Positions 11,330 through 22,616 of a stretch of DNA of 64,000 bases are shown in pieces. Source of the stretch: Leptodactylus fallax. Lineage: Eukaryota > Chordata > Amphibia > Anura > Leptodactylidae. How positions within the stretch are numbered: position 1 is the first letter of the stretch; each line of letters starts with the position of its first letter. The position numbers and the translations under genes were made by a program. The notes under the pieces are model-generated. The model saw nothing but the letters and a program-made list of their open reading frames with translations, had not been told where the DNA came from and did not search any database. The stretch is taken from positions 186,501-250,500 of the forward strand of contig CAMRHE010000168.1 in NCBI GenBank assembly GCA_947044405.1, in the 5' to 3' direction.

Positions 11330-11838
11330 ATAGGAATAAGTAAAAAAAATAAATAAATATTCAACCCCCCCCTTTCCCTAGATTTGAAATAAAAACAAAC
11401 AAATTATACATCCCCACATCTCAAAACACCCAGTCTACAAACATATCAAAATATTTTTCCCATACGGCGATGCTGTAGTGGGGAAAAAAAAAATCAAAAA
11501 GAACCACACTTTTTTTCACTGTTTCGCCTCTCAAAAATTTGAATACAAATAAATCAAAACCTTCAGACATTCCCCAAAATGATATAACTAGCCCCGAAAA
11601 AAAAAAACTTCAATGCATCAACCCACAAAACTAGTTTTTCTTTAATTCCACCCCATTCCAATTTTTTCCATCTTCCCAGTAAATCATACAGAATAGTAAA
11701 TGGTACCATTACAACGTAATTTTTCTTGCAAAAATTAAGCCCTCATATGGCTTTGTGAACGGAAAAATTAAAAAAAAGTTATGGGTTTTGGAAGGAGGAG
11801 TGTCAAAAAGGAAAAATTCCTTTGACAATAAGGGTTAA
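11330..11838 (+). repeat. TTAA-ended interspersed repeat, A-rich half
   Basis: A run of A-rich words (AAGTAAAAAAAATAAATAAA, GTGGGGAAAAAAAAAATCAAA, GAACGGAAAAATTAAAAAAA, GTTTTGGAAGGAGG) ends at AAGGGTTAA (TTAA 11835-11838). The same order of words ends the repeat at 30565-31498. It is likely the 3' half of a non-autonomous TTAA element. Confidence 0.5.
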
Positions 11839-12069
11839 TTACTTTAGTCCCCCTCTGTTCCTGCTGTAGTTCATCATTGTCTTTCTTATATAAAGGCACC
11901 TAAAACTGTGCACACCAATTCCATGTGTGGTCTGACCCATAATTTGTACAGTTGCAAAGGTGTGTCCTTATCATGAGCATCTGTTCCGCCCTTCATGCAT
12001 CCCATTATTTTATTTGCCTTCACAGCAGCTGCCTGGTTGCTGCGTTTTCGCAACATGGGGCTCTCCAGC

Positions 12070-12373
12070 CTAAAGGGGCTTATGCCACAAAATAAGTATT
12101 TATCCTCTGTCCATAGAATATAGCATAAATACCTGATCTCTGAGACCCACCACTGATCCAGAGTACAGGGGGTGTTTTTTCTTATTGCCAATTCAATGTG
12201 ATTGCAGCCAAGCATGTTGCTTGGTGGATGGACAAACCCGGGCTCCAATTCATTTCAATGGAAGCACCAGGGATAGCTGAAATACAACATCTGCATTCAG
12301 CCTGGCTGCAGTCAGACCCCCACCAATCAGGTATTTATCCTCTATCCTATGGGTAGAGGATAAATACTTTTTG
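12070..12373. mobile_element. Miniature element with about 55-bp terminal inverted repeats
   Basis: The left arm has TGCCACAAAATAAGTATTTA then TCCTCTGTCCATAGAATATA then ATACCTGAT. The complement of the right arm has GTGCCACAAAAAGTATTTAT, CCTCTACCCATAGGATAGAG and ATACCTGAT. The interior (GACCCCCACC, TTCAATGGAAGC) is noncoding. An AAAGGGG word precedes the left arm, similar to the TTAA group, but no exact target duplication is evident. Confidence 0.6.
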
Positions 12374-13417
12374 TGGCACATCAAGGAGGGGAGTGTAGGG
12401 AGGTATATGCGCATGTGTGCATCTCTCCATTCATTTCTATAAAAGTCTATGGGTCACACTCTGATGAAAAATGTACTTTACTCTGGGGTATTTTCATTAA
12501 TAAGTACCACATAAGTAATCCTTGGCATTGGAAGGAAATGTTCACACACATTTTTTATAGTTGGAGTATTTATTTCATGATTTTTCATGCCTTTCATTGC
12601 AGTACTATGCCCACTCAAACTGATTTTATGCACGTGTAACACAACATTCAGCACTTTACAATACAGCACTTTAAAATTTACAATAATTACATTACTGAAA
12701 ACTATAATGCCAAAAAGACATCTCACATATACCTACTGACCCAAAACATAATAAAACCTCTTACCAAAAACCCAAACTAAAGGATAAACCATCACTGTGT
12801 TCCCATATAGTGTTTTATTGGCAGCTACATTATTCAGATACAATAACTAAGCTAACCCAGTAATGGACATTAGAACATGGATAGAGTAAATCTCTGTCCT
12901 GCACCAAGCTGCTCATAAGCAAAAGCTGCAGTACAGGAAATGCCTAGATTAGAGGTACTTTGGGAATACAGACAGACATCACTGTAATGTGTTTATCCAA
13001 TAAATACAGGATCCAATTTGTGAATGTATTCTCCACATGTTCAGATATAATTAGGAATTGCCTAAGGAAATGCTAGCTCATTGCAGAGTGTGACACACAG
13101 GCCAATGTGAGCGTATAGAAATTTCTACACAAAGAGCAATTCGCTTGAACTCCAAAAAAAACTAACCAGGTAATGCATAAAGTTAAGGAAAAACATGTCA
13201 GTTCAAGTGAATAATGGCCGTCACATGGCCATTGTAAAACCAATGAGAGTGAATAAGCGCATTCACATGTCTTTTATTGATGTACAGAAAAAGCGGTCCA
13301 ATAAAAAAACACATGTTCTATATTTGTCCATTTAGATGGCCATATGACTTCCATTAAAGTCAATGGGTTTATTACAGCTGCTAAAAAGGACTTGCATCCA
13401 AGTGATTGATGATGGCT
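12374..13417. other. Unassigned DNA
   Basis: No gene or clear repeat is recognised in about 1 kb. The open frames at 12373-12639 and 12478-12726 overlap on opposite strands and have no domain. Confidence 0.4.
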
Positions 13418-13587
13418 AAGGCTAAGGCCCCTTTGAGATAAATTGAGGAATGGATTTAACAGAAGGGAAACGCTAAATACTTTATTTTTATTTTCCATTA
13501 CTTTTCAAACAACTCCTGACACCGGCTCAAAAAGCTGCAGCAAAATAATGCAACAAAAATGTTTCCGCAACATGGGGCCTTAGCCTG
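13418..13587. repeat. Internally deleted GGCCCC-type miniature element
   Basis: The left end AAGGCTAAGGCCCCTTTGAG and right end complement CAGGCTAAGGCCCCATGTTG face each other over only about 170 bp. The family core is mostly missing. An 18-A tract follows at about 13592. Confidence 0.55.
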
Positions 13588-14708
13588 AGTGTAAAAAAAA
13601 AAAAAAAAAAACTTCAATAAGGCCCTAGTCACACAACGGGACATAATCACGGACAGCACTCCACCTTGCTATATTTGGACTGTGGTTGACCACAGACAGC
13701 ACACAGATACCGCTTTTCAGTCAAATTCTAAAGTATAGAAAATTTTTAAAAAATAAATATTTTCATGCACAATCCAAAAATAAGCAGGGTGGAGTGCTGT
13801 GTGCAATTCTCATGGTCATCATACATAACACAAAACTAGTGCAAGACTAAAGAACAGAATGACTATTTAAACTATTAGGCATCACTGGGACATTTATATT
13901 AATATATGTAAGAACCATTGTATCATGTGTAAAATAATTAAATATTATATTTATTAAGCCAGCATGCACAAAAATATCGTTACATAACATCTGGTTATTA
14001 AGGGGGTAAAATACCATAGCCATGAAGTGGTTATTAGAGTGCTGACAAAATTGTCAGTCATTTTGAACAGTTTTACTGCTCCTCAAAAGGTCCCAACAGG
14101 TTATAAACTGAATACAGTCTTAAAAGAGCAGCATCAACTAGAACTGCCCCCTAAATGCACTGCAATTACTGGGCCAGATGCTAAAAGCACAAGTCATCAG
14201 CTGTTATTGGGCAAAACTACAGCTATGGCAGGTGGAATGTAGTAATTTATGGCAACCATGTCATACAGTGCACAGTCACACCAAGACAGCTAGAGTGGGA
14301 ACTCAGGAGCTACTCTACATTGGCTCTCTGGGTTAAGAGTCCTCCATGATGTCCATATGCCCTTTGGCTAGCTTTACATAGCGGTTTTCTTTTATTCCAA
14401 AAAAACTGCATGCAGTTTTTTGTTGCAGTTATCTACTATGACATCTACTATGCCAATAAACCTGAGATTTCCAAGTTAATAGCTATTAGCACACAGGTGA
14501 TGTGTCATGCTATGACAGATGACAGCAACAGATATTAATAATTGTAGTGTGAACATAGCCTAACATGAGCGCTGTGTAATCCCAGCCTAAAACTAAAGCC
14601 ACAAGTTGCTGAAATGCAGCATTTTTGGCCACTGCAGAAACACAGCAGAAAAAGTGAATGAGATTTTATTTAATCTCATCCACATATTGCAGAAAGAAAA
14701 GCTGCATT
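13588..14708. other. Unassigned DNA
   Basis: Apart from the poly-A tract at its left edge, no gene or repeat boundary can be supported. Confidence 0.4.
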
Positions 14709-15036
14709 AGCCCGGGGTCCCACTTTGCGAAAACTGTCTGTTATGGCTGTGGTGGAAACACTGTGGCAAAAAACACTGCGTTTTACAGTACCTGCCAAGT
14801 GGATGGGATTCTGGCCAACCCCATCTAATTGCAGAAAAAAAATCTGCAGCGGAAAAGCTGTATTTTCAAACACACTTGCATTTTTTGAAAAATCGCACTA
14901 TGTCAATTATACCTACAGAAACGCTGGCATTTTCCATATAGGTATGATAGGGGCAGAAAGTCCACAGAGGAAAACTCTGCGGACTTTGTGAAAAACACCG
15001 CATTTTTTTGCTGCAGTTCGCTACATGGGCCTTAGC
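14709..15036. mobile_element. GGCCCC-type miniature element, near-complete copy
   Basis: It shares its whole order of words with the copy at 34377-34705: GTTTTACAGTACCTG, GGATGGGATTCTGGCCAA, AGAAAGTCCACAGAGGAAAA and the end GCTACATGGGCCTTAGCC. The left end has drifted (TTAGCCCGGGGTCCCACTTT). A second degenerate segment of the same type (15037-15230, ending ACTACATGAGACCTTAGCC) lies directly downstream. Confidence 0.65.
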
Positions 15037-15230
15037 CTAAAAACTGTGTTTCAAAAGACACAGCATGTTAATTTTAGCTGCAGAGATTTAATAGGGGAAT
15101 TAAAACCAGAGAGGAAAATGAAGCTAAATCTTTGCGTTTGCTTTTCTGCAGCGTTTTCACAAAGTGGTTTCATTGTGTGTTTTTTTTCACTGTGTTTTTA
15201 GATGCATTTCACTACATGAGACCTTAGCCC

Positions 15231-15393
15231 AAGGCCTGTTGCAGACGACCGTGGCTGACATCAGTGTGCAATCCGTGTATTTCACTGAACAAAATAGGAC
15301 CAGTTCTATCTGATGCAGCGCGGAATCACGGCTCGCACACTGATCAGTGAAAAATATGGATCTCACCCACGGTCGTCTGCAAGGGGCCTAAGG
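15231..15393. mobile_element. Short foldback element (GCAGACGACCGTGG arms)
   Basis: AAGGCCTGTTGCAGACGACC at the left faces the complement of ACGGTCGTCTGCAAGGGGCC at the right. The arms are about 24 bp with two or three mismatches, flanking about 115 bp. There is no coding capacity. Superfamily unknown. Confidence 0.6.
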
Positions 15394-15504
15394 CTGGCTT
15401 CACACGGTCATGTTAGGTTTGTGAGATACGGATGTTGGCCTTATTTCCTGGACCAAACCCTTAGCCGTGACCCATACTCCCAGCATCCTAGTGATCTATA
15501 TCTA

Positions 15505-17187
15505 CAGTCCCTGACAGAAGTTCTGTCGCTTATCCATGTTGTGGAATCAAAAGCTTATAACCTGACTTTAAATTCATCCATTGGTTTTAGAAATGACTCA
15601 TATGAAAGCTGAAACCCTCCCAAATGATTTTTTGGTTAAGAAAATAAATTGGCTTCACTGCTGAAATATTCATCATTTAATGAACACAGAAAGGTCAGAT
15701 TTTGGCAAGACAAAAGTTTTGTCGCACACATAAAATAATGTGAAAATCAAACCAATAATTCTGTTCAAAAACAAAGATATGTTTCATAACATTGGTGAAT
15801 GAAGTTGTGGTGCTACTAGAGTCATATTTAATATTTTGTGTGACTTCCATGAGCTTAAGGGACTGCATCCATGCGTTTCAACAATGATTCATACAATTTA
15901 TTGATGAAGTTATCAGGAATAGCAAAGAATGCAGTCTTACATGCCTCCCAGAGTTCATCAAGATTCTTTGGTTTTGTTTGCCAAGCTTCCTCTTTCATCC
16001 TACCCCAAACATGCTCAATGATGTTCATGTCTGGTGACTAGGCTGGCCAGTCCTGGAGCACCTTAATCTTCTTTGCCTTGAGGAACTTTAATGTAGAGAT
16101 GGATGTATGAGATGGAGCACCATCCTGCTGCAAAATTTGACCCCTTTTATGATTGGGAATGTAAGAGGAAGCTAATACTTCTTGATATTTTAGGCTATTG
16201 ATATTGCCTTCCACGTTGCAAGTGTTTCGCACACCCCCATACCGAATGTAACCCCAGACCATGATCTTTCCACCACCAAACTTAACTGTTTTCTGGGTGT
16301 ATCTTGGATCCATACGGGCTCCAGTAGGTCTCCTGCAGTATTTGCGGCGGCTGTGGTGTAATTCAACTGAAGATTCATTTGAGAAATCCACCTTCTGCCA
16401 CTTTTCCAGCGTCCATCCGTTTAGCAGGCTGTGGGCCTTGGCAAATGCCACACTTTTTTTTAATTGCCTTTTGTTTAGTGCTGGCTTCTGGGCACTGATT
16501 TGACCATGGAGGCCATTTCGAGACAGAATCCTACAAACTGTTCTAGCTGACACAGGGACTTGAGGTGACCAGGCCTGTTGGAGCTCTGCTGCAGTGGAAG
16601 AGGGGCTGGCTTTTGATTTTCTAACCAACAAACGTTCCTCCTGAGCAGTTGTCTTGCGGGGTCTGCCGGACCTGGGCTTGTCAAAAACATCTTCAGTCTG
16701 TTAAAATCTTTTTTTAATTCTTTGTACTTGACGCAGAGACACATTAAAGGTGCCAGCCACCTCTGCAGTGGATCTGGTCTTCAGGCTCTTGATAATCAAG
16801 GCTTTGGTCACAGGGTTGATTTTTGGCATGTTGTCAGAGGTGAAGTTGCAGTTCAAGTGAAGGTCTGGGGTGCTGGAGTTCTTTTTATACACACCCACTA
16901 ATTAACCGATCAATTAGTGAGCACAGGTGAGGCTTTAAACTAGGATTGGGTGCATTACATGACAAGGCGACAAAACTTTTGTCTTGCCAAAATCTGACCT
17001 TTCTGTGTTCATTAAATGATGAATATTTCAGCACTGAAGCCAATTTATTTTCTTAACCAAAAAATCATTTGGGGGGGTTTCAGCTTTCATATGAGTCATT
17101 TCTAAAACCAATGGATGAATTTAAAGTCAGGTTATAAGCTTTTGATTCCACAACATGGATAAGCGACAGAACTTCTGTCAGGGACTG
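15505..17187 (-). mobile_element. Tc1/mariner family T3, full length
   Basis: The ends CAGTCCCTGACAGAAGTTC are followed by TA duplications at 15503-15504 and 17188-17189. Terminal inverted repeats are about 221 bp (15505-15725 and 16967-17187). Each contains an outer and an inner version of the motif CGACARAACTTYTGTC, an IR/DR arrangement in which the transposase binds two sites per end. The transposase is on the minus strand and is broken. Confidence 0.92.
15828..16829 (-). pseudogene. Tc1-type transposase remnant (T3), catalytic Asp changed to Asn
   Basis: The start is ATG at 16827-16829 (MPKINPVTKA). The paired-domain-like N-terminus runs to a TAA after RIKKRF. The GRPRK linker and first catalytic region follow in the longest open piece (16631-16038, 197 residues). 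The site expected to be S-D-E-S reads S-N-E-S (KVDFSNESS), so the first catalytic Asp is lost. The second Asp survives in QQDGAPSHTS. A TAG where Gln is expected precedes SPDMNIIEHVW, which holds the catalytic Glu. A further TAA interrupts the tail before the normal terminus HTKY at 15828. The reconstructed length, about 333 residues, is normal for Tc1. Confidence 0.9.
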
Positions 17188-17327
17188 TATATACACTAGA
17201 AGTTTCAGCTTCCCCATGACTCTAATGTCCTCGAACAGATAAATATGATTAACTACATGATAATTTTTTCATGATTCCAAAAAGCAAAAAAGTACCAAGT
17301 AAAAACTCACATCTCTTTTTACTCTTT

Positions 17328-17511
17328 TAGGCTACGTCCCCATGTTGCAGAAAAGCAGATTTTTTTGTTGCAGATTTGGTTGCGTTTTTTTTTAGCCAAA
17401 GCCAACAATGCCTACCTTCTGCTCAATCCACTCTTGGCTTTGGCTCAAAAAACCGCAGCAAAATCTGCAACAAAAAAAGCTGCGTTTCCGCAAAGTGGGG
17501 CCGTAGCCTTA
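17328..17511. mobile_element. Small GGCCCC-type miniature element
   Basis: The left arm TAGGCTACGTCCCCATGTTG and right arm complement AAGGCTACGGCCCCACTTTG enclose about 140 bp with inverted CTTTGGCT/AGCCAAAG words. It is a shorter relative of the 34377-34705 type. Confidence 0.6.
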
Positions 17512-18881
17512 CACAGAAATCTTTTTGCCAGTATTTTCATCAGTAACCCAAATAGGGTCCAAACCATGTAAGAGATGAAAATCTCTTATCAATTTTTAGT
17601 GTGAAGGTTCCACACCTGGTTTTGACTTACAAGTACCGGTTCAAAATACTGACCAAAACATTGTTGTAAACAATTAACTGAAACATTCCTAAAAGTCAGT
17701 TCCTCACCTATGAAAGTTGCTATTTCTGCAGCACGCACAGATTCATTTCTGCTAGAGAAATACAATGAATGGAACAGTAATTTCTGCAACAAATCTGCCA
17801 CATGTTAATATATAAGGAGGGTGCACAGGGAAAAGATCACAGTAAGAGACTTAGATCTTTCTTGTTCTTGTCAATTGCAGCGCCCTCAAACCAGGAAGTA
17901 ACATTGTTAATGCTGCTCCCTGAGTATAACACTTAGAAAACTGATCTGGTATGTTATCTGAGATGGTATTTTAGCTTATGCAATGTATTACTGAAAATAC
18001 CTCCTAGTCTGGATAAATCATTACTCACAGTCCATGAGGGGGTCTTCTGTTTATCTAGGTTGCCATTGGAGGTCTCCACTAGCAGGTTAAATCAATGGAG
18101 TGTGTGCAAGCACAATAGACAGGCGCCCTGACCCAGGTCCTCTCTGTATTGCCCAGCGTAGCCTTTGGGCATGTGCCTTCCTCTGTCTTCTGTTCTGCAC
18201 TGAGACAGTCAATTCATCTGTAAGGATATCTCTGAAGCTTTGCTGCTCATTGAAAGAGTGAGTGAAAGCTTTACTGATGTCAGCAGCACGACTCAAGCCT
18301 CTCGCTTTTGTTTGGAGCCATGCAGCACTGAAATAGGATACCCTCAATAATCTTTGTTCCCTAGAGTCTTACCAGTGTTCTCTGTCTGCACCTGCCCAAA
18401 GCTAGATGAGAACTTACATAGCACATCTAAACTTTCATATGAAATCCTGTAGCGGTGCAGAGACCTAATTTCAGGGTACTGTGCATCAATGTGAATTATG
18501 TCTTAAATAGCAGCTGTGATGTGGGGGGCTGTAAGGGTAGGTCTAAATGGAATGTACTCAGTGGATTAGCCTCTGTGGACTTGTCAGCAACTATTCTGCT
18601 GCAATGTACAATGCAAAGTAGGATGTGGAAGTGAATGCGATTTAGGCTAAGGCCCCATTTTGCAGAAACAAAGCGATAAAAAAAAAAGATGTGTTTTACA
18701 GTACCAGCAAAGTGAATGAAAAGGGCTGAGGAGTGAACCAAATGTTCCCTTTCAACTAGCAGACTGATGGATGCTTGTTTGTATCTGTCATCATTGCAGG
18801 CACTGTTAAAATGAAAACAAAAGACCCATTTTGTTGGCTTTCCATATAGATATATCTATATACAGGGCCATTTTAACACAT
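17512..18881. other. Unassigned DNA with one repeat fragment
   Basis: A left-end fragment of the GGCCCC-type element lies at about 18643-18720 (AGGCTAAGGCCCCATTTTGC, GTTTTACAGTACCAGCAAAG). The rest shows no recognisable gene or repeat. Confidence 0.4.
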
Positions 18882-19296
18882 TGCCCCCTCAATGGCCCCC
18901 ACATTGTATAATGCCCCTTAGTGGCCCCCACAGCATAATGTCCCCTTCCAGCTGCCCCCACAGTGTAATGTCCCCCTGCAACTGCCCCCACAGTATAATG
19001 TCCCCCTGCAGCTGCCCCCACAGTGTAATATCCCCCTGCAGCTGCCCCCACAGTGTAATGTCCCCCTGCAGCTGTCCCCACAGTGTAATGTCCAGGCTAT
19101 GACTAAGTAACCAAGGGCTCTGAAACGCATAAGTTGTCGTGTCTATACAGGATGGTTATGCCATCTTTGTCCTTTTTTTAACATGTGAATAAAGGTTGCA
19201 TTTATACAAATATTTGCTGAGGTGTTTTTAACCTTGTTTAATGCCCCCCTCCAGATGCCCCCACATAATAATGTCCCCCTCCAGCTGTCCCCACAT
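18882..19296. repeat. 30-bp minisatellite interrupted by an inserted sequence
   Basis: The unit is about 30 bp (CCCCCACAGTGTAATGTCCC then CCTGCAGCTG). It repeats about seven times from 18882 to 19093 with increasing identity toward the right, and resumes for two units at about 19239-19296. Between them, 19094-19238 is unrelated and contains CTGAAACGCATAAG and AATAAAGG, resembling the end of a frog retroelement. Apparent open frames on both strands are by-products of the 30-bp periodicity. There are no spacers, so it is not a CRISPR array. Confidence 0.85.
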
Positions 19297-19894
19297 AGAA
19301 GTTCTGGGATGATTCTCTGACATTTCAATGCTTATGTCCAATTTTACAGTAAAGAAATTACAGTTTATATCATTACATAAAATATGACATTACTTACAGT
19401 ATCTATACTTAACAGGACCATTTATGTGTTTACTAGACAATTTACAGTTTGTGTAAGTATGATCAGTGATGAGTAATCCATGTGTATTATATACAATAGT
19501 TGTCACATATACGTATACTATTATATCGTTATATATACTACTAGACATTACTAGCACCACTAAACAATCATATTTGCAGAAGAGCAATGTACAGAAGTGT
19601 AACTAAAGGTTCAGGGGCCCTGATTCAAGAGCTCAGTTTGAGCCCCCTCCTCCTTACTGCACTCCAACCGCCAATGTCCACCTGCCTCAACCTGAGGACC
19701 AGAAAAGCAGTCAGTGTTATAAGGCTGGTCCAGAACAGAGCAGATAATCTGGCAATGCAGTTTACGGCATCTGCATTTCTAATGTACTATTTGGTTATAT
19801 TTTTTTGTGAAAGTGCATGGCCATGGTGCATTCAGAATGTGGCTGAAAACTACATGGCCAAGTCAGCTGAGACATCATGAATAAATGATTATTT
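19297..19894. other. Unassigned AT-rich DNA
   Basis: No gene or repeat is recognised between the minisatellite and the LINE tail. Confidence 0.4.
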
Positions 19895-20745
19895 AATAAT
19901 AATAATAATAATAATAATAATAGTCCTTTAATAGTCCCACAATGGGGAAATTCAGTGTGTTACAGCAGCAAAGATAAGCAGATACAAATACAAATACAAC
20001 ATGTACAGGAATATTCCAAGGTGAGAGGCATTACATTGATAGCAGACAGACCGATAGGGCGTAGCAGGGGGGGGGGGGGATTTAACAGGCAGAGAGATAT
20101 TTTCAGTTCTCTGTGTGTAATGATCTCCGCTTAGGTCGGTGTTGGTTGTACAGCCTAACCGCGGTGGGGAGGAAAGACTTCCGATAGCGCTCCTTCTCAC
20201 ACCTAGGGTGGAGCAGTCGGTCACTGACAGTACTGCTCAGCGCGATCACAGTCTCATGCATGGGATGGGACTTCTTCTTCTGCATGGAGCTCACCACGGA
20301 CAGTATCCTTCTGTCACCCACCACCTGCACTGGGTCCAGTGGGCTCCCCAGGACAGAGCTGGCCCTTCTAATCAGCTTGTCAAGTTTATTTCTGTCCCTG
20401 GTTGATATACTGCTCCCCCAGCAGGCCACTCCAAAGAAGATGGCTGATGCCACTACCGAGTTGAAGAAAGTTCTAAGAAGTGCCCCCCGGATTCCAAAGG
20501 CTCTCAGCTTCCTAAGCAGGTAGAGCCTGCTGTGGCCCTTCCTGTACAGGGCCTCCATATGATCTGCCCAGTCCAGCTTATTATTAAGGAGCAAACCCAG
20601 GTACTTATAGGTGTTCACAATCTCGATGCCCGTCCCCAGGATGTCCACTGGTTTAGGAGGGCTTCTGCCTTTGCGGAAGTCCACCACCATCTCCTTGGTC
20701 TTCCCCGCGTTAATCTTAATGAATGTTAATGGCTGCACGATTTTG
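19895..20745 (-). mobile_element. 5'-truncated non-LTR retrotransposon (CR1/L2/Rex-type)
   Basis: Reading on the minus strand, the reverse-transcriptase C-terminus is followed by about 200 bp of 3' UTR and a tail of about nine ATT repeats (plus-strand TAA array 19895-19922). A simple-repeat tail and 5' truncation are the marks of target-primed insertion of a non-LTR element. A G-run (20066-20078) lies in the 3' UTR. Confidence 0.85.
20103..20738 (-). pseudogene. LINE reverse transcriptase C-terminal fragment
   Basis: An open frame of 211 codons reads KTKEMVVDFRKGRSPPKPVD, TYKYLGLLLNNKLDWADHME, SRLYLLRKLRAFGI, FNSVVASAIFFGVACWGSSI and DKLIRRASSVLGSPLDPV. This is the thumb and connection region typical of CR1/L2/Rex-like reverse transcriptases. 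The YADD-containing catalytic core and the endonuclease domain lie upstream and are absent. The frame is uninterrupted, so the copy is not very old, but a protein without the catalytic core would be inert. The exact clade needs a phylogeny. Confidence 0.88.
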
Positions 20746-21617
20746 TGGTTAGTCAGTACATGCCCATGTGTTTTTCAGCTGGTCTAATCCTAAACAATGT
20801 GCTTTCCCATGATGAGGGCTGTGACATGTGGCAGCTGATAACTCATGTGTGTCTCCCATATGTAACTGCACTATATACCCCTGTACCATGGAAGCTTTCC
20901 CTGGAAGAGGGTAGCATGTGGTAGTGGGTGCATGTATTATACTACATATAAACTGAGTGAAGCGGACTATACACTGAGGCAGTGTTATTGTTACACCAGT
21001 TTGAATCTATAAAAACAGTATACAATATGGAAGCTCTCAGTTGAGCTCTCTAAAGATTAGAGTTCTATTATGAAAAGCAGGATCCAAGTCCCGGGTATGA
21101 GTATAATGGACATCAGATTATGGACCCACTGTGCCACCTAACCAGTTCAACTTTGGGCTACTCCTGAGGGCATTGTTTTTACCCTTTAACATCTATACAG
21201 GGATCTGGTCTTTGCAGGGGACTACCAAGTTGCTACCTCTAGTACTCCCGGTGTAGGTGGCAGCTGACCCAAAAGCCAGAGAGACGCTTGTGTAAAGCAC
21301 CAGAGAGTCAGTCAGAAGAGTAGCCAAGTCTGATCCGATGGTCAGGGGCAGGCAGCAGAGAAGCAGGAACATAAGAAGCCAAAAGTATACATGGAAGAAC
21401 TGCAGATCAGGAGGGTATCAAAAGCAGAGTCAGGAATCAAGCTAAAGTCACAAAACCTAAGACCAACCAGGAATAAATACAAAACCCTCACAAGCATTGA
21501 AATCCAAGGACCTTTGTTGTTCAGGCACAGTTCGGAGGGCTGAGCAGGTTGAAATAGACATGATCTGCCTGGGATTGGCTGGACAGGGCTCACTGGTGTA
21601 TACCTTGAACACTTAAG
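20746..21617. other. Unassigned DNA
   Basis: No gene or repeat boundary is recognised. Confidence 0.4.
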
Positions 21618-21838
21618 TTAGGGCTGGTTCACATCTGCGTTTGGGATTCCGTTTGGGGAGTCTGCTTGGGGACCCCCCCCGAACGGAAACCTATACGCAG
21701 CACTTTCCTCTTCACATGTTTCCACATATTTTGTGCGGAAGCCAAGCGGTAACCACATGGACCCCATTATAGTCTATAGGGTCCGAAGGGTTCGGACCCC
21801 CTGAACAGAAAACAAACGCAGATGTGAACTGGCCCTAA
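21618..21838. mobile_element. Miniature element with TTAGGGCTGG ends
   Basis: The left TTAGGGCTGGTTCACATCTG and the right-end complement TTAGGGCCAGTTCACATCTG match at 18 of 20 positions, and both continue into CGTTTG. The interior contains inverted GAACGG/CCGAAC-type words. A truncated relative lies at 30358-30530. No transposase is present. Confidence 0.75.
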
Positions 21839-22616
21839 CTGAGAGGGAGGATGCGTCATTGGGATGGCACAGGTGCTTTAGCAGGAGGACTGCTAGATGG
21901 AGAAGCAGGGGCTGCACTGCGAGAAACTGAGGTAAATGGTGGATGATGCTTGTTAATGAGTACCTGGAGCAGCCTTATTAAACATCTCCTCTGGGTTCTT
22001 CAGTCTCCATTGATTAGAAAAAGGAAGATATATTAGGGCTGAATCAACTTCTTACCTACATACTCATTATCTGTACTTCTAGACTATAACTGAGTAATAA
22101 CAGGTAGCAGATATGTTGGGATCAAGCAGGTGGGAGGACAGGAGGCCCTGCTTATCCTAATCCTCTATTTCCACACAGAGGACACCGTGGCTTATTGACC
22201 TCTGGGTGACCTGGCCAAGGAAGTGAGTGAAGAGTTTGGTTCTCACAGGAGTGTGAGGGTTGTCAATGCAGCTACAGGATGCTGCTTGAACTGCTTTATC
22301 ATAGATTGAGTGGTGAGGTGACGTCCCTGGTTTAGGGGCCCAGTTGCAGCTGCGTTCTCTATACCTACGCTACTGGGTATTTATACATCAAATTGTATAT
22401 CTCAAGCAGCAGTAACTTGCAGAAGCAGTATGTTGAACTTTCCTGAATTTCCCACGACACTTATTTATGATCTGTGTTTTAGCCTATGGGGACTAGAAAC
22501 AGATGCACAAAGAAATTCTTTAGATAGGGGAAAAATTGAATGCATTTACAGCATGTCAGCAAGATATTCATATACATTTTTATTTATTAAAAATATCAAC
22601 AAAGACCTGAGCGATT
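21839..22616. other. Unassigned DNA
   Basis: No gene or repeat is recognised. The region ends at the TTAA that begins the piggyBac-associated repeat. Confidence 0.4.

Noticed and set aside
18882..19093. Regular 30-bp repeats resembling a CRISPR array
   Set aside because: Repeats are directly adjacent with no unique spacers, and the context is a vertebrate genome.
18806..19130. Glycine- or cysteine-rich repetitive open frames on both strands
   Set aside because: They arise from the 30-bp minisatellite, whose period is divisible by three and keeps frames open on both strands.
20139..20405. Plus-strand open frame over the LINE
   Set aside because: It is antisense to the reverse-transcriptase fragment, which has recognisable domain sequence.
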